Assembly (NCBI RefSeq): GCF_025685395.1
Contig: NZ_JAGSYA010000003.1
Coordinates: 558,001-622,000, forward strand
DNA length: 64,000 bases
DNA from: Terriglobus tenax
GTDB taxonomy: Bacteria > Acidobacteriota > Terriglobia > Terriglobales > Acidobacteriaceae
Direction of reading: 5' to 3'
Position 1 is the stretch's first letter; each line of letters opens with the position of its first letter. The translations under genes were made by a program, and so were the position numbers. Of this stretch, positions 34,264 through 42,740 are shown piece by piece. Below the pieces are notes generated by a model. The model was given only the letters and a program-made list of their open reading frames with translations. It was not told the DNA's origin and ran no database searches.

Positions 34264-34775
34264 TAGTAGCTCCGTACTGTGGACCTGTTGAGGGCTTTGC
34301 CGCCCGATGAATACGTACGATCGGATTCCAAGTAACCCGCCACTGTCGGTTCTTCAGATCCGCCTCGATAGAAAGGCTGGCTTCTCTTGAAGGCATCTCG
34401 TTCCGCCGGGCTAAGAGCATTCCATTTAGCCGTGTAGGTGGCGTAGCTATTAAAGGTGGCACCGCTGACATCAGCGCCCGGACGGACTTTTCCAGGATCA
34501 TCATCGGCTGACTGCATACCTCCGAGGTCACGAGCTTTGTAGCGGAGGGTAGGTTCGATCCACTTCCCGTCACGTTGAAACCCGTGCGTCATCGTATCTA
34601 GGTAGCCGTTTTTCAAGAGTTCGATCAACTCAGTCTCATGCTGAGCAATCCAGCTATCTGACGGTTGACTGTAAAAACGCTGCATCCGCTTCAGATCTGC
34701 TGACACCTTGGAAGCAAGGTGCTTCGCGTGTGTCGCGGTAAATGTGACTTCATACGCAATCGAAAAACTTCCCAT
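34263..34775 (-). CDS. cap7: Bacterial HORMA-domain protein of CBASS (Cap7)
   Basis: 170 residues from the ATG at 34775, with GAGG just upstream and four bases after the nucleotidyltransferase stop; the longer frame upstream overlaps that gene and was rejected. The N-terminus FSIAYEVTFTATHAKHLASK followed by SADLKRMQRFY fits the first helix and strand of bacterial HORMA proteins. The identification rests on this pattern and on its place between a CD-NTase and a TRIP13 ATPase, the conserved type III order. HORMA proteins bind peptide signals of infection and activate the cyclase. A C-terminal Ser/Tyr-rich tail could be the closure segment. Confidence 0.85.
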   Translation of the reverse strand: MGSFSIAYEVTFTATHAKHLASKVSADLKRMQRFYSQPSDSWIAQHETELIELLKNGYLDTMTHGFQRDGKWIEPTLRYKARDLGGMQSADDDPGKVRPGADVSGATFNSYATYTAKWNALSPAERDAFKRSQPFYRGGSEEPTVAGYLESDRTYSSGGKALNRSTVRSY

Positions 34776-34779
34776 ATCC

Positions 34780-35745
34780 TCACCCCTGAAAAGAAGAACC
34801 GAAAATTTTCTGCCAGTAGTAGACCGTTTCGCCCTTGGTCGGAGCCAATAGCGCGGCGTCAATCGCATCGCCAGCATCGAGAGCGGCTTCCACAATCATG
34901 TCGATCTGTGCCTTCGTATATAGACAGCTCACGTTATTAGCGGCATTTACTGGGTCGATGATCTGCATCGGTTCAGTGAAGGAACCAACAGTCGAGGCTT
35001 TATAGCAATCTTCGAAGATGATCTTTTCGCGCAGCCCTGACTTGGCGATGAACGTAAAGAAGCTCTGTAACGCCTCCGGATAATCACTGAATGAATGGCC
35101 CAAGTCGCTCAGATGAGAAAAGATCAGCTCGATCATGAATGACTTGAAACGGAATCCCTCGCGCTCGGCCTTCATCTGCTTCGCCCAGGCCTTCGCCAAA
35201 CGCACTACTTGGGCGAAATCATTCGGGTGTGCCGTCTTCCTTTTCTTGGTGAAGCTGAGATGAAGAGGAATGCTCGTCTTAAGTAGGTGGCCGTCGTCCT
35301 GACTCACCAGATTGCCGTACCACTGCGGATCGTTATCGTAGAGGATTGGCACAATATCAACATCCAGGCCTGATCCCCTGAACGATACCGTTACGCTGTA
35401 CGTCTGCGGCTTCACTTGCTCAGGTGAGAAGTTGGGGAACGCCTTACGGAGTTTTTCCGCAAGGTAGTCCAGGAGAGCCTTGATTTCGTGAGGCGCTTCC
35501 GCGCCGCTGATGTAGCAGGCGACATCGATATCGTTGAGCGACCGTAGGGCAGTTCCTTTAGCCAAACTCCCCGAGATCAGCATCTTCTTGAGTGAGAAGT
35601 CGGGATGGTCGGAGACATATCCTTCCAGCTTCTCGCGCAATCTTGCCGCTTGCGCTCGATATTCATTTGCCTTTTCTCGGGGGAGATTTATGCGAGCCTC
35701 AGCGAAAGCACATATTTCCCTGTGATCGATATGCGTCCTACTCAT
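34780..35745 (-). CDS. cdnC: CBASS cyclic oligonucleotide synthase (CD-NTase, CdnC-like)
   Basis: 321 residues from the ATG with GGAGG five bases upstream (an in-frame start at 35796 lacks such a site). The nucleotidyltransferase core shows ISGSLAKGTALRSLNDIDV, giving Gly59-Ser60 and the metal aspartates Asp72 and Asp74, and the third acidic strand GLDVDIVP (Asp128/Asp130). The C-terminal helical OAS/DncV-like domain follows. With NucC as effector the product is expected to be cyclic tri-adenylate. It is the first gene of the four-gene operon and is divergent from the WYL regulator. Confidence 0.93.
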   Translation of the reverse strand: MSRTHIDHREICAFAEARINLPREKANEYRAQAARLREKLEGYVSDHPDFSLKKMLISGSLAKGTALRSLNDIDVACYISGAEAPHEIKALLDYLAEKLRKAFPNFSPEQVKPQTYSVTVSFRGSGLDVDIVPILYDNDPQWYGNLVSQDDGHLLKTSIPLHLSFTKKRKTAHPNDFAQVVRLAKAWAKQMKAEREGFRFKSFMIELIFSHLSDLGHSFSDYPEALQSFFTFIAKSGLREKIIFEDCYKASTVGSFTEPMQIIDPVNAANNVSCLYTKAQIDMIVEAALDAGDAIDAALLAPTKGETVYYWQKIFGSSFQG

Positions 35746-35923
35746 TAGTCCTCCAAAGCCCTCGCCAGCGAGTTCTGATCTAGAAGACTCGAACAAACGT
35801 GAGGAGCATCATTTCGAACCAGCATAGCAAAGATTCTCGTATGCGTATAGTTTCAATCCTAATAGATTGCATTTGGGATGCTAATGCTTGTGGATAACTG
35901 GTACAATCACGTATAAATATGAA
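35746..35923. promoter_or_regulatory. Divergent promoter region between CBASS and the WYL regulator
   Basis: This AT-rich 178-base gap separates the CD-NTase gene (minus) from the regulator gene (plus). It should contain both promoters and, by analogy with CapW-controlled CBASS operons, a palindromic operator. I could not fix an operator by eye with confidence. Confidence 0.5.
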
Positions 35924-36817
35924 ATGGGTGACCAAGATTCTGAGGTTCGGCGTGGTGTCAAGGAACGCCTTGAATTCATCGAGTTTCGACTTTTCTGGGA
36001 AGGCCGCATCAACCGGGCGGACATCATGGAGCGGTTTGCGATCTCAACTCCCCAAGCCTCAAAAGACCTGAGCCTTTATGAATCCCTCGCACCCGGAAAT
36101 CTTGCTTACGACGTGTCCGCAAAACGCTACTCTGCGTCCGCAGATTTCGTACCCCGGTTCATCGAACCGAACTCGAATACTTTCCTTAGTCAGCTCAGAA
36201 ATGTTGCCGATCGCAATTTGTCAGTAGGGGAAACATGGCTTGGGGTGGTTCCCCCTGCGGAAATCGTTCCGATTCCGACCCGCCGAGTGAATGTTTCTGT
36301 TCTTCGCTCTGTGCTTCACGCTATAGAGCACCGAACCGCCGTTCAGGTTTTTTATCAGTCGATGAACGAGAAGCGTCCTGGCCCCATGTGGAGATGGATC
36401 GCACCTCATGCGCTCGCTCATGACGGACTTCGCTGGCACGTTAGAGCCTTTTGTTCGATGACGAAAGACTTCAAAGATTTCCTGCTCTCGCGTTGCTTGG
36501 AAGTAGGAGAAGAGACTTCCACAGAAATTAAGGCGAGCCAAGATAGATACTGGAACGAATACTTTAGCGTTGTATTGGTCCCCAACCCCGCATTAAGCCC
36601 TGAACAACAAGAGGTTGTTGCTCAGGACTATTGCATGGAGTATGGCCAGGTGGCAGTACCTGTTAGGAAGGCGCTGCTCTACTACTTCAATAAGCGATTG
36701 CGTATCGATGTGGCCAGGGAGAAGGATCGCATCAAGGAAACGCCAGTCGTTGTATTAAACGACCGCGCATTCCAAGATGCCTTAGCTGAAATGGAACCAC
36801 ACCAGCCAGAAAAGTAG
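35924..36817 (+). CDS. capW: CapW/BrxR-like WYL-domain transcriptional regulator
   Basis: 297 residues from the ATG at 35924 (a TTG at 35888 is also in frame). An N-terminal winged HTH (RLEFIEFRLFWEGRINRADI, FAISTPQASKDLSLYESLAP) precedes a WYL domain (about 130-210, AVQVFYQSMN, LAHDGLRWHVRAF) and a WCX-like C-terminal domain. CapW proteins repress CBASS operons, and BrxR proteins repress BREX and related islands. Position next to the CBASS operon supports CapW. It also lies only 24 bases before the restriction gene on the same strand, so it may control both systems. Confidence 0.87.
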   Translation: MGDQDSEVRRGVKERLEFIEFRLFWEGRINRADIMERFAISTPQASKDLSLYESLAPGNLAYDVSAKRYSASADFVPRFIEPNSNTFLSQLRNVADRNLSVGETWLGVVPPAEIVPIPTRRVNVSVLRSVLHAIEHRTAVQVFYQSMNEKRPGPMWRWIAPHALAHDGLRWHVRAFCSMTKDFKDFLLSRCLEVGEETSTEIKASQDRYWNEYFSVVLVPNPALSPEQQEVVAQDYCMEYGQVAVPVRKALLYYFNKRLRIDVAREKDRIKETPVVVLNDRAFQDALAEMEPHQPEK

Positions 36818-36841
36818 GCAACAAGAGGAAGCCACGGAACG

Positions 36842-39800
36842 ATGCCGAGCAGCTTTTTTGAACATCCGATTCTCAACTCGCCCTACGAGTATCCAGCGCG
36901 CCATTGGGAGATGGACGAAAGCGGCCAGCCGACTCAGCAAATCATCGAGTCGCGCCGTATTGCTCAATTCGTTACGCCCATCCCCAAACCTCGCAAGCAT
37001 CGGCAACCAGCGATTCAGGAAGATATCGAGTTTGGCGACCATACTGGCGTCTCCACTCGTGCACAACGATACGAAACCATCCCAATCATCAACGAATTGC
37101 GGCAACAGGTTGATGAGTGGAGACGTCTGCCCAGTCCTTCCGACTGGTTGGTGACACCTGAAACGGCGCGATTACTCCAGCACTGGAGGCATCATTCGTT
37201 CCAAAGCATCCGCCCTTTCTTCTGTCAGGTAGAAGCTGTCGAGACGGCTATCTGGCTGACCGAAGTTGCGCCGAAGCGGCCGGCGTGGAAGAAATTTGTT
37301 GAGCATGTCGCTGCCGCCAATGCAAACGCCAACCCAGGTTTGAATCGCCTGGCTCTTAAGCTCGCTACGGGAGCGGGCAAGACGACTGTCATGGCCATGC
37401 TGATCGCTTGGCAAACGGTGAATTCGGTACGCCGTTCTGGCAGCACGAGCTTCACGCGAGGCTTTCTGGTAGTCACGCCGGGACTCACCATTAAGGACCG
37501 CTTGCGTGTCCTCCAGCCCAGCGACCTAGACAGCTACTATGCCAGCCGCGAGCTTGTACCGATTGACATGCTCGACGATATCAAGCGAGCGAAGATCGTC
37601 ATTACGAATTATCACGCATTCAAACTGCGTGAGCGAATGGAGCTTTCCAAGGGCAACCGGGCTCTACTGGAGGGCCGCCATGGGGATGCGATCAATACCC
37701 TCGAAACCGAAGGCCAAATGCTTCAGCGCGTGATGCCCGACCTGATGGGCCTGAAGAACATCATGGTGCTCAATGACGAGGCCCACCATTGCTACAAAGA
37801 AAAGCCTGGCTCCCCAGACGAAGAAGACCTTACCCGCGAGGACAAGGAAGAAGCAGAGCGCAACAAGGAAGCAGCTCGACTTTGGATCAATGGGTTGGAG
37901 GCCGTCAAACGAAAAATCGGCGTTCAGCGAATTCTTGACCTTTCAGCCACTCCCTTCTTCCTGCGTGGTTCTGGTTATGCCGAAGGCACACTTTTTCCGT
38001 GGGTGATGTCAGATTTCTCGCTCATGGATGCCATCGAGTGCGGCATCGTGAAGCTCCCTCGTGTTCCGGTGGCAGACAACAGCCCCGGCGCTGAGGTTCC
38101 CATCTTCCGCGAACTCTGGACGAACATCCGCAAGCTTATGCCGAAGAAGGGTCGTGGCAAAGCGGATGGACTCGATCCCCTGAGCCTGCCGACGCCACTC
38201 TATACGGCACTGGATGCGTTGTACGGCCACTACAAAGAAACCTTTGAAAAGTGGCAAGAAGTTGGTTACAGGGTTCCGCCGTGCTTCATTATCGTCTGCC
38301 AGAACACAGCCATCTCCAAGCTTGTCTACGACTATGTTTCGGGTTTTTTCCGCAACAATGAAGATGGTTCGACGCAACTCGAAAATGGGCGTCTCGAACT
38401 TTTCCGGAACTTCGATGCTCATGGAAATCCCTATGCGCGTCCCCGGACCTTGCTGATCGATAGCGAGCAACTTGAGTCCGGCGAAGCGTTGGATGAGAAT
38501 TTCCGCAAGGTTGCTGCATCAGAGATCGAGCAGTTCCGACGTGAACGCGTTGAGCGCACTGGCCTCCAGGAACGAGCGGAAGACATCGACGACGTTTCCA
38601 TCCTGCGCGAGGTCATGAACACCGTCGGTAAGGAAGGCCGCCTCGGCGCGGAAATCCGTTGCGTTGTCTCCGTCTCGATGCTTACGGAAGGCTGGGACGC
38701 GAACACCGTGACGCACGTCCTTGGTGTTCGCGCATTCGGAACACAGTTGCTCTGCGAGCAAGTCATTGGCCGTGCGCTTCGCCGCCAGTCGTATGAACTG
38801 AACGAAGAAGGGCTCTTTGATGTGGAGTATGCCGACGTGCTCGGCATACCGTTCGACTTTGCGGCAAAGCCTGTTGTCGTGACGGCTGTTCCGCCGCGCC
38901 AGACTATCCAGGTGAAAGCAGTCAGGCCAGAGCGTGACAAGTTGGAGATTCGCTTTCCGCGTGTGATGGGCTACCGCGCGGAGTTGCCCAACGAGCGGCT
39001 CACCGCAAAGTTCACGGACGACTCCAAGCTGCTGGTGACACCGGAGCTTACTGGCCCATCGCAGACGCAGAACTCCGGCATCGTCGGCGAGAGTGTAAAT
39101 CTCACGGTCTCGCATCTGCGTGACACCCGGCCCTCCACCATCCTGTATGAACTGACTACTCACCTGCTTTACACCAAGTGGCGCAACCCCGGTGAAGAGC
39201 CGCCGCTGCATCTCTTTGGCCAGCTCAAGCGCATCGTGAAGGAGTGGTTGGATACCTGTCTCATCTGCCGCGGCGACACGTATCCGGCGCAGGTACTTTA
39301 TCGCCATCTGGCAGACATGGCCTGCGAACGTATCACGGCTGCCATCAATGCGGAGTCTGGCGACCGCGCGACCATCAAGGCGCTGCTCGATCCCTTCAAC
39401 CCGGTCGGCTCCACCTCGCACGTCAACTTCGCAACATCGAAGACCACCCGTTGGCAGACCGATCCTCGGCGCTGCCAGATCAACTGGGTCATCCTTGATA
39501 GTGATTGGGAAGCTGAGTTCTGCCGCGTTGCGGAGAGCCATCCCCGTGTGCGCTCTTACGTGAAGAACCACAACCTCGGCTTTGATGTGCCTTACCGCTA
39601 CGGCTCCGACAGCCGCATCTACCGGCCAGACTTCATGGTGCTGGTAGAAGACGGCCACGGCGAAGACGACCTGCTGCACCTTGTGGTTGAGGTAAAGGGA
39701 TATCGTCGTGAAGATGCGAAAGACAAGAAAATCACGATGGAGACCTACTGGATTCCCGGCGTGAACAACACCGGCAAGTTTGGCCGCTGGAAGTTTGTCG

Positions 39801-39922
39801 AGTTCACCGAAGTCTTTGGCATGAACGCAGACTTTGCTTCCGTAGTCGAGAGTGAGTTCCAGAAGATGGTGGACTCCGTGACCGAACCCAATTCCGCTGA
39901 GAACCATTCTGTAGAGAATTAA
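36842..39922 (+). CDS. Type III-like restriction enzyme Res subunit (DEAD-type helicase plus nuclease)
   Basis: 1026 residues. The SF2 helicase core has Walker A LATGAGKTTVMAM (about 173-185), DEAH box NDEAHHCY (about 310), LDLSATPFF, MLTEGWDANTVTHVLGVRAFG and QVIGRALRRQSYEL. At the C-terminus a PD-(D/E)xK nuclease reads YRPDFMV (Asp930) and VVEVKGY (Glu950, Lys952). This is the domain order of type III Res proteins. It needs the methyltransferase for target recognition and ATP to translocate before cutting. It is followed by the methyltransferase after 10 bases. Confidence 0.93.
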   Translation: MPSSFFEHPILNSPYEYPARHWEMDESGQPTQQIIESRRIAQFVTPIPKPRKHRQPAIQEDIEFGDHTGVSTRAQRYETIPIINELRQQVDEWRRLPSPSDWLVTPETARLLQHWRHHSFQSIRPFFCQVEAVETAIWLTEVAPKRPAWKKFVEHVAAANANANPGLNRLALKLATGAGKTTVMAMLIAWQTVNSVRRSGSTSFTRGFLVVTPGLTIKDRLRVLQPSDLDSYYASRELVPIDMLDDIKRAKIVITNYHAFKLRERMELSKGNRALLEGRHGDAINTLETEGQMLQRVMPDLMGLKNIMVLNDEAHHCYKEKPGSPDEEDLTREDKEEAERNKEAARLWINGLEAVKRKIGVQRILDLSATPFFLRGSGYAEGTLFPWVMSDFSLMDAIECGIVKLPRVPVADNSPGAEVPIFRELWTNIRKLMPKKGRGKADGLDPLSLPTPLYTALDALYGHYKETFEKWQEVGYRVPPCFIIVCQNTAISKLVYDYVSGFFRNNEDGSTQLENGRLELFRNFDAHGNPYARPRTLLIDSEQLESGEALDENFRKVAASEIEQFRRERVERTGLQERAEDIDDVSILREVMNTVGKEGRLGAEIRCVVSVSMLTEGWDANTVTHVLGVRAFGTQLLCEQVIGRALRRQSYELNEEGLFDVEYADVLGIPFDFAAKPVVVTAVPPRQTIQVKAVRPERDKLEIRFPRVMGYRAELPNERLTAKFTDDSKLLVTPELTGPSQTQNSGIVGESVNLTVSHLRDTRPSTILYELTTHLLYTKWRNPGEEPPLHLFGQLKRIVKEWLDTCLICRGDTYPAQVLYRHLADMACERITAAINAESGDRATIKALLDPFNPVGSTSHVNFATSKTTRWQTDPRRCQINWVILDSDWEAEFCRVAESHPRVRSYVKNHNLGFDVPYRYGSDSRIYRPDFMVLVEDGHGEDDLLHLVVEVKGYRREDAKDKKITMETYWIPGVNNTGKFGRWKFVEFTEVFGMNADFASVVESEFQKMVDSVTEPNSAENHSVEN

Positions 39923-39932
39923 GAGAAGACCG

Positions 39933-42731
39933 ATGGCAAAGACCGCAAAGCCCAAACCGAAGAAGATCGTCCAAACCCTGGTGCATGAGGAGGCCTCGCG
40001 CAAGAACATCCCCACGGCGGAGTACCAGTCCGTCATGCGCGCCGAGGACCTTTCTCCCATCCGCGTGGCTTATGAGCGCCGCAACCGTGACCTGGACCCG
40101 CAACTGGTCTGGCGCGGCAAGGACGAGCAAGACTGGTCCGATCTCGTGGTGCCTGCGCCTCCGCTCTACATCCAGGAGAAGGTGCATCCCAAGGTTCTCA
40201 TCGACGACCTCGAACGCCAGGCTAAGGCCGGACAGTCCGCTGTCGAGTCCCAGTTCGATCTCTTTGCGGATTTCAACGGCCTACCCAGTGAAGAAGCCCG
40301 CACGGAGTTTTACCAGCACGATGCCCACTGGTCGAACCGGATGATTCTTGGTGACAGCTTGCAGGTAATGGCATCGCTTGCGGAGCGCGAAAGCCTACGC
40401 GGCAAGGTGCAGTGCATCTACTTCGATCCGCCCTATGGGATCAAGTTCAACTCAAATTTCCAGTGGTCAACGACCAGCCGCGATGTGAAAGACGGCAATA
40501 AGGATCACATTACGCGTGAGCCGGAACAAGTGAAGGCGTTCCGCGATACGTGGCGCGACGGTATTAATTCCTACTTAACGTATTTGCGAGATCGACTGAC
40601 GGTTGCCCGCGATCTCCTCGCTGAATCAGGTTCCATTTTTGTGCAGATCGGTGACGAAAATGTTCATCGTGTCCGGGCGGTGATGGATGAGGTGTTCGGG
40701 GATGAGAACTTCATTTCTCAGATTGTCTTTGAGAAAACGAGCAGCACTTCGACGGAGGAAATGGCTTCAATCAGCGACCACATTATCTGGTTCGCAAAGA
40801 GTCGCCCTTCGTTCAAATTTCGTGCGGCATACAGGATGAAAGTGCTCGGTGAAACCGGAACCACTCAATATGTCTGGTTCGACGAAGGTGGAGGTTTCGA
40901 CAAGAGGCTCAGTGCGGACGAATTGAGTGGCAACTCCTCTACGACTGATCGTAACCGCGTATTTGCTTGTGACAACCTTACGAGCCAGCGCCCAGCACAA
41001 GGTACAGATGTCACTTCATTTGATTACAACGGCGCTGCTTTCACTCCCGGTAAAGGAACGTTTAAGACCGACGCGATCGGACTGAGCCACTTGGCACGAG
41101 GCGGACGACTTCGACCAATCGGGAAATCGTTAATGTATCGCCGCTTTCTCGCCGATTTCCCCGTCGTCCCCATAGCCAACTATTGGAATGACGTGAAGAT
41201 GACCGGATTTTCTGAGGAAAAGACCTACATTGTGCAAACCGGGCAGAAGGTCATCGAACGCTGTCTCCTTATGGCCACCGATCCCGGCGACCTCGTGCTC
41301 GATCCTACCTGTGGTTCCGGCACCACCGCCGCCGTTGCCGAGCAATGGGGACGTCGCTGGATCACCATCGATACTTCTCGCGTTGCTCTTGCACTTGCTC
41401 GGGCACGCATCATGGGGGCGCGTTATCCGTTCTATTTACTCGCCGATTCGCGCGAAGGCCAAGTTCAGGAGGCCAAGCTCTCAGGTCGAGTACCATCGGA
41501 AGCCGCTACACATGATAATGTCCGCCTCGGCTTTGTCTACGAGCGCGTACCGCACATCACTCTCAAATCCATCGCCAACAATGTCGAAATCGACGTTATC
41601 TGGGAAGATGCACAGAAGACGCTTGAACCTCTACGCGAAAAGTTGAACGCCGAACTGAAGCAACGCTGGCAAGAGTGGGAGATTCCGCGCGAAGTCTCCG
41701 AAGGCTGGAGCGCAGCTGCCAAGGCCACGCACGCCGCATGGTGGGAAGCGCGCATCGCCCGTCAGAAAGCCATCGACGCCTCCATCGCCGCTAAGGCCGA
41801 GTTTGAAAACCTCTACGACAAGCCCTACGAGGATAAGAGCAAGGTCCGCGTCGCCGGTCCATTCACGGTTGAGAGCCTTTCTCCGCATCGCGTACTTGCC
41901 GTGGATGAGAGCGAAGATCTGATCGAGATGCCCGGCCTGAGCGACAGTGATACTCGCGACGCGCAGGACTTCGTACAGATCATTCTCGACAATCTGAAGA
42001 TGGCCGGTGTGCAGCAGGCGCACAAGGAAGACAAGATCGTCTTCACCTCGCTGGCTCCGTGGCCGGGCGACCACATCTGCGCCGATGGCCGCTACACCGA
42101 CGCCGACGACACAGAGAAACGTGCCGGCATATTCATCGGGCCAGAGTTTGGCACAGTCACACGCGAAGACCTGGTGGTGGCGGCTCGCGAAGCCGCCGAC
42201 GCTAACTTCGATGTGCTAATCGCCTGCGCCTTCAGCTACGACGCGCACTCGTCGGAGATGAACAAGCTGGGCCGCATTCGTGTGCTGAAAGCCCGCATGA
42301 ACGCCGACCTGCACATGGCCGAGGACCTGAAGAACACTGGCAAGGGCAATCTCTTCGTCATCTTCGGCGAGCCGGAGATTGAGATTCAGGACACGGGCAG
42401 CGGCAAGATCAAGGTGAAGGTGCTGGGAGTGGATGTCTTCGAGCCAAGCACAGGCAAGGTCCGCAGCAACGGCCCGGACGGCATCGCCTGCTGGTTCATC
42501 GACACGGACTACAACGAAGAAAGCTTCTTTGTGCGCCAAGCATACTTCCTCGGCGCAAACGATCCTTATAAGGCGCTGAAGACCAGCCTCAAGGCGGAAA
42601 TCAACGAAGAAGCTTGGGCCACGCTGAACAGCGAAACCTCCCGCGCCTTTGACAAACCCGAATCTGGTCGTATCGCGGTGAAAGTCATCAACCATCTCGG
42701 CGACGAGGTGATGAAGGTCTTCCGGGTATAA
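39933..42731 (+). CDS. Type III-like DNA methyltransferase (Mod)
   Basis: 932 residues. The catalytic motif DPPYG (165-169) precedes the AdoMet motif DPTCGSGTT (457-465), the order of beta-class N6-adenine or N4-cytosine methyltransferases, as in type III Mod subunits. Between them lies a long variable region that should hold the target-recognition domain. The C-terminal 350 residues are longer than in classical Mod proteins, with helical and beta segments of unknown role. It should methylate one strand of the recognition site and guide the Res subunit. It lies in one operon with res and the helicase gene (gaps of 10 and 9 bases). Confidence 0.92.
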   Translation: MAKTAKPKPKKIVQTLVHEEASRKNIPTAEYQSVMRAEDLSPIRVAYERRNRDLDPQLVWRGKDEQDWSDLVVPAPPLYIQEKVHPKVLIDDLERQAKAGQSAVESQFDLFADFNGLPSEEARTEFYQHDAHWSNRMILGDSLQVMASLAERESLRGKVQCIYFDPPYGIKFNSNFQWSTTSRDVKDGNKDHITREPEQVKAFRDTWRDGINSYLTYLRDRLTVARDLLAESGSIFVQIGDENVHRVRAVMDEVFGDENFISQIVFEKTSSTSTEEMASISDHIIWFAKSRPSFKFRAAYRMKVLGETGTTQYVWFDEGGGFDKRLSADELSGNSSTTDRNRVFACDNLTSQRPAQGTDVTSFDYNGAAFTPGKGTFKTDAIGLSHLARGGRLRPIGKSLMYRRFLADFPVVPIANYWNDVKMTGFSEEKTYIVQTGQKVIERCLLMATDPGDLVLDPTCGSGTTAAVAEQWGRRWITIDTSRVALALARARIMGARYPFYLLADSREGQVQEAKLSGRVPSEAATHDNVRLGFVYERVPHITLKSIANNVEIDVIWEDAQKTLEPLREKLNAELKQRWQEWEIPREVSEGWSAAAKATHAAWWEARIARQKAIDASIAAKAEFENLYDKPYEDKSKVRVAGPFTVESLSPHRVLAVDESEDLIEMPGLSDSDTRDAQDFVQIILDNLKMAGVQQAHKEDKIVFTSLAPWPGDHICADGRYTDADDTEKRAGIFIGPEFGTVTREDLVVAAREAADANFDVLIACAFSYDAHSSEMNKLGRIRVLKARMNADLHMAEDLKNTGKGNLFVIFGEPEIEIQDTGSGKIKVKVLGVDVFEPSTGKVRSNGPDGIACWFIDTDYNEESFFVRQAYFLGANDPYKALKTSLKAEINEEAWATLNSETSRAFDKPESGRIAVKVINHLGDEVMKVFRV

Positions 42732-42740
42732 GGAACGAGC

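Noticed and set aside
38519-40060. 513-codon open frame opposite the restriction gene
   Set aside because: It covers the 3' half of res and the start of mod on the other strand without any motif of its own.
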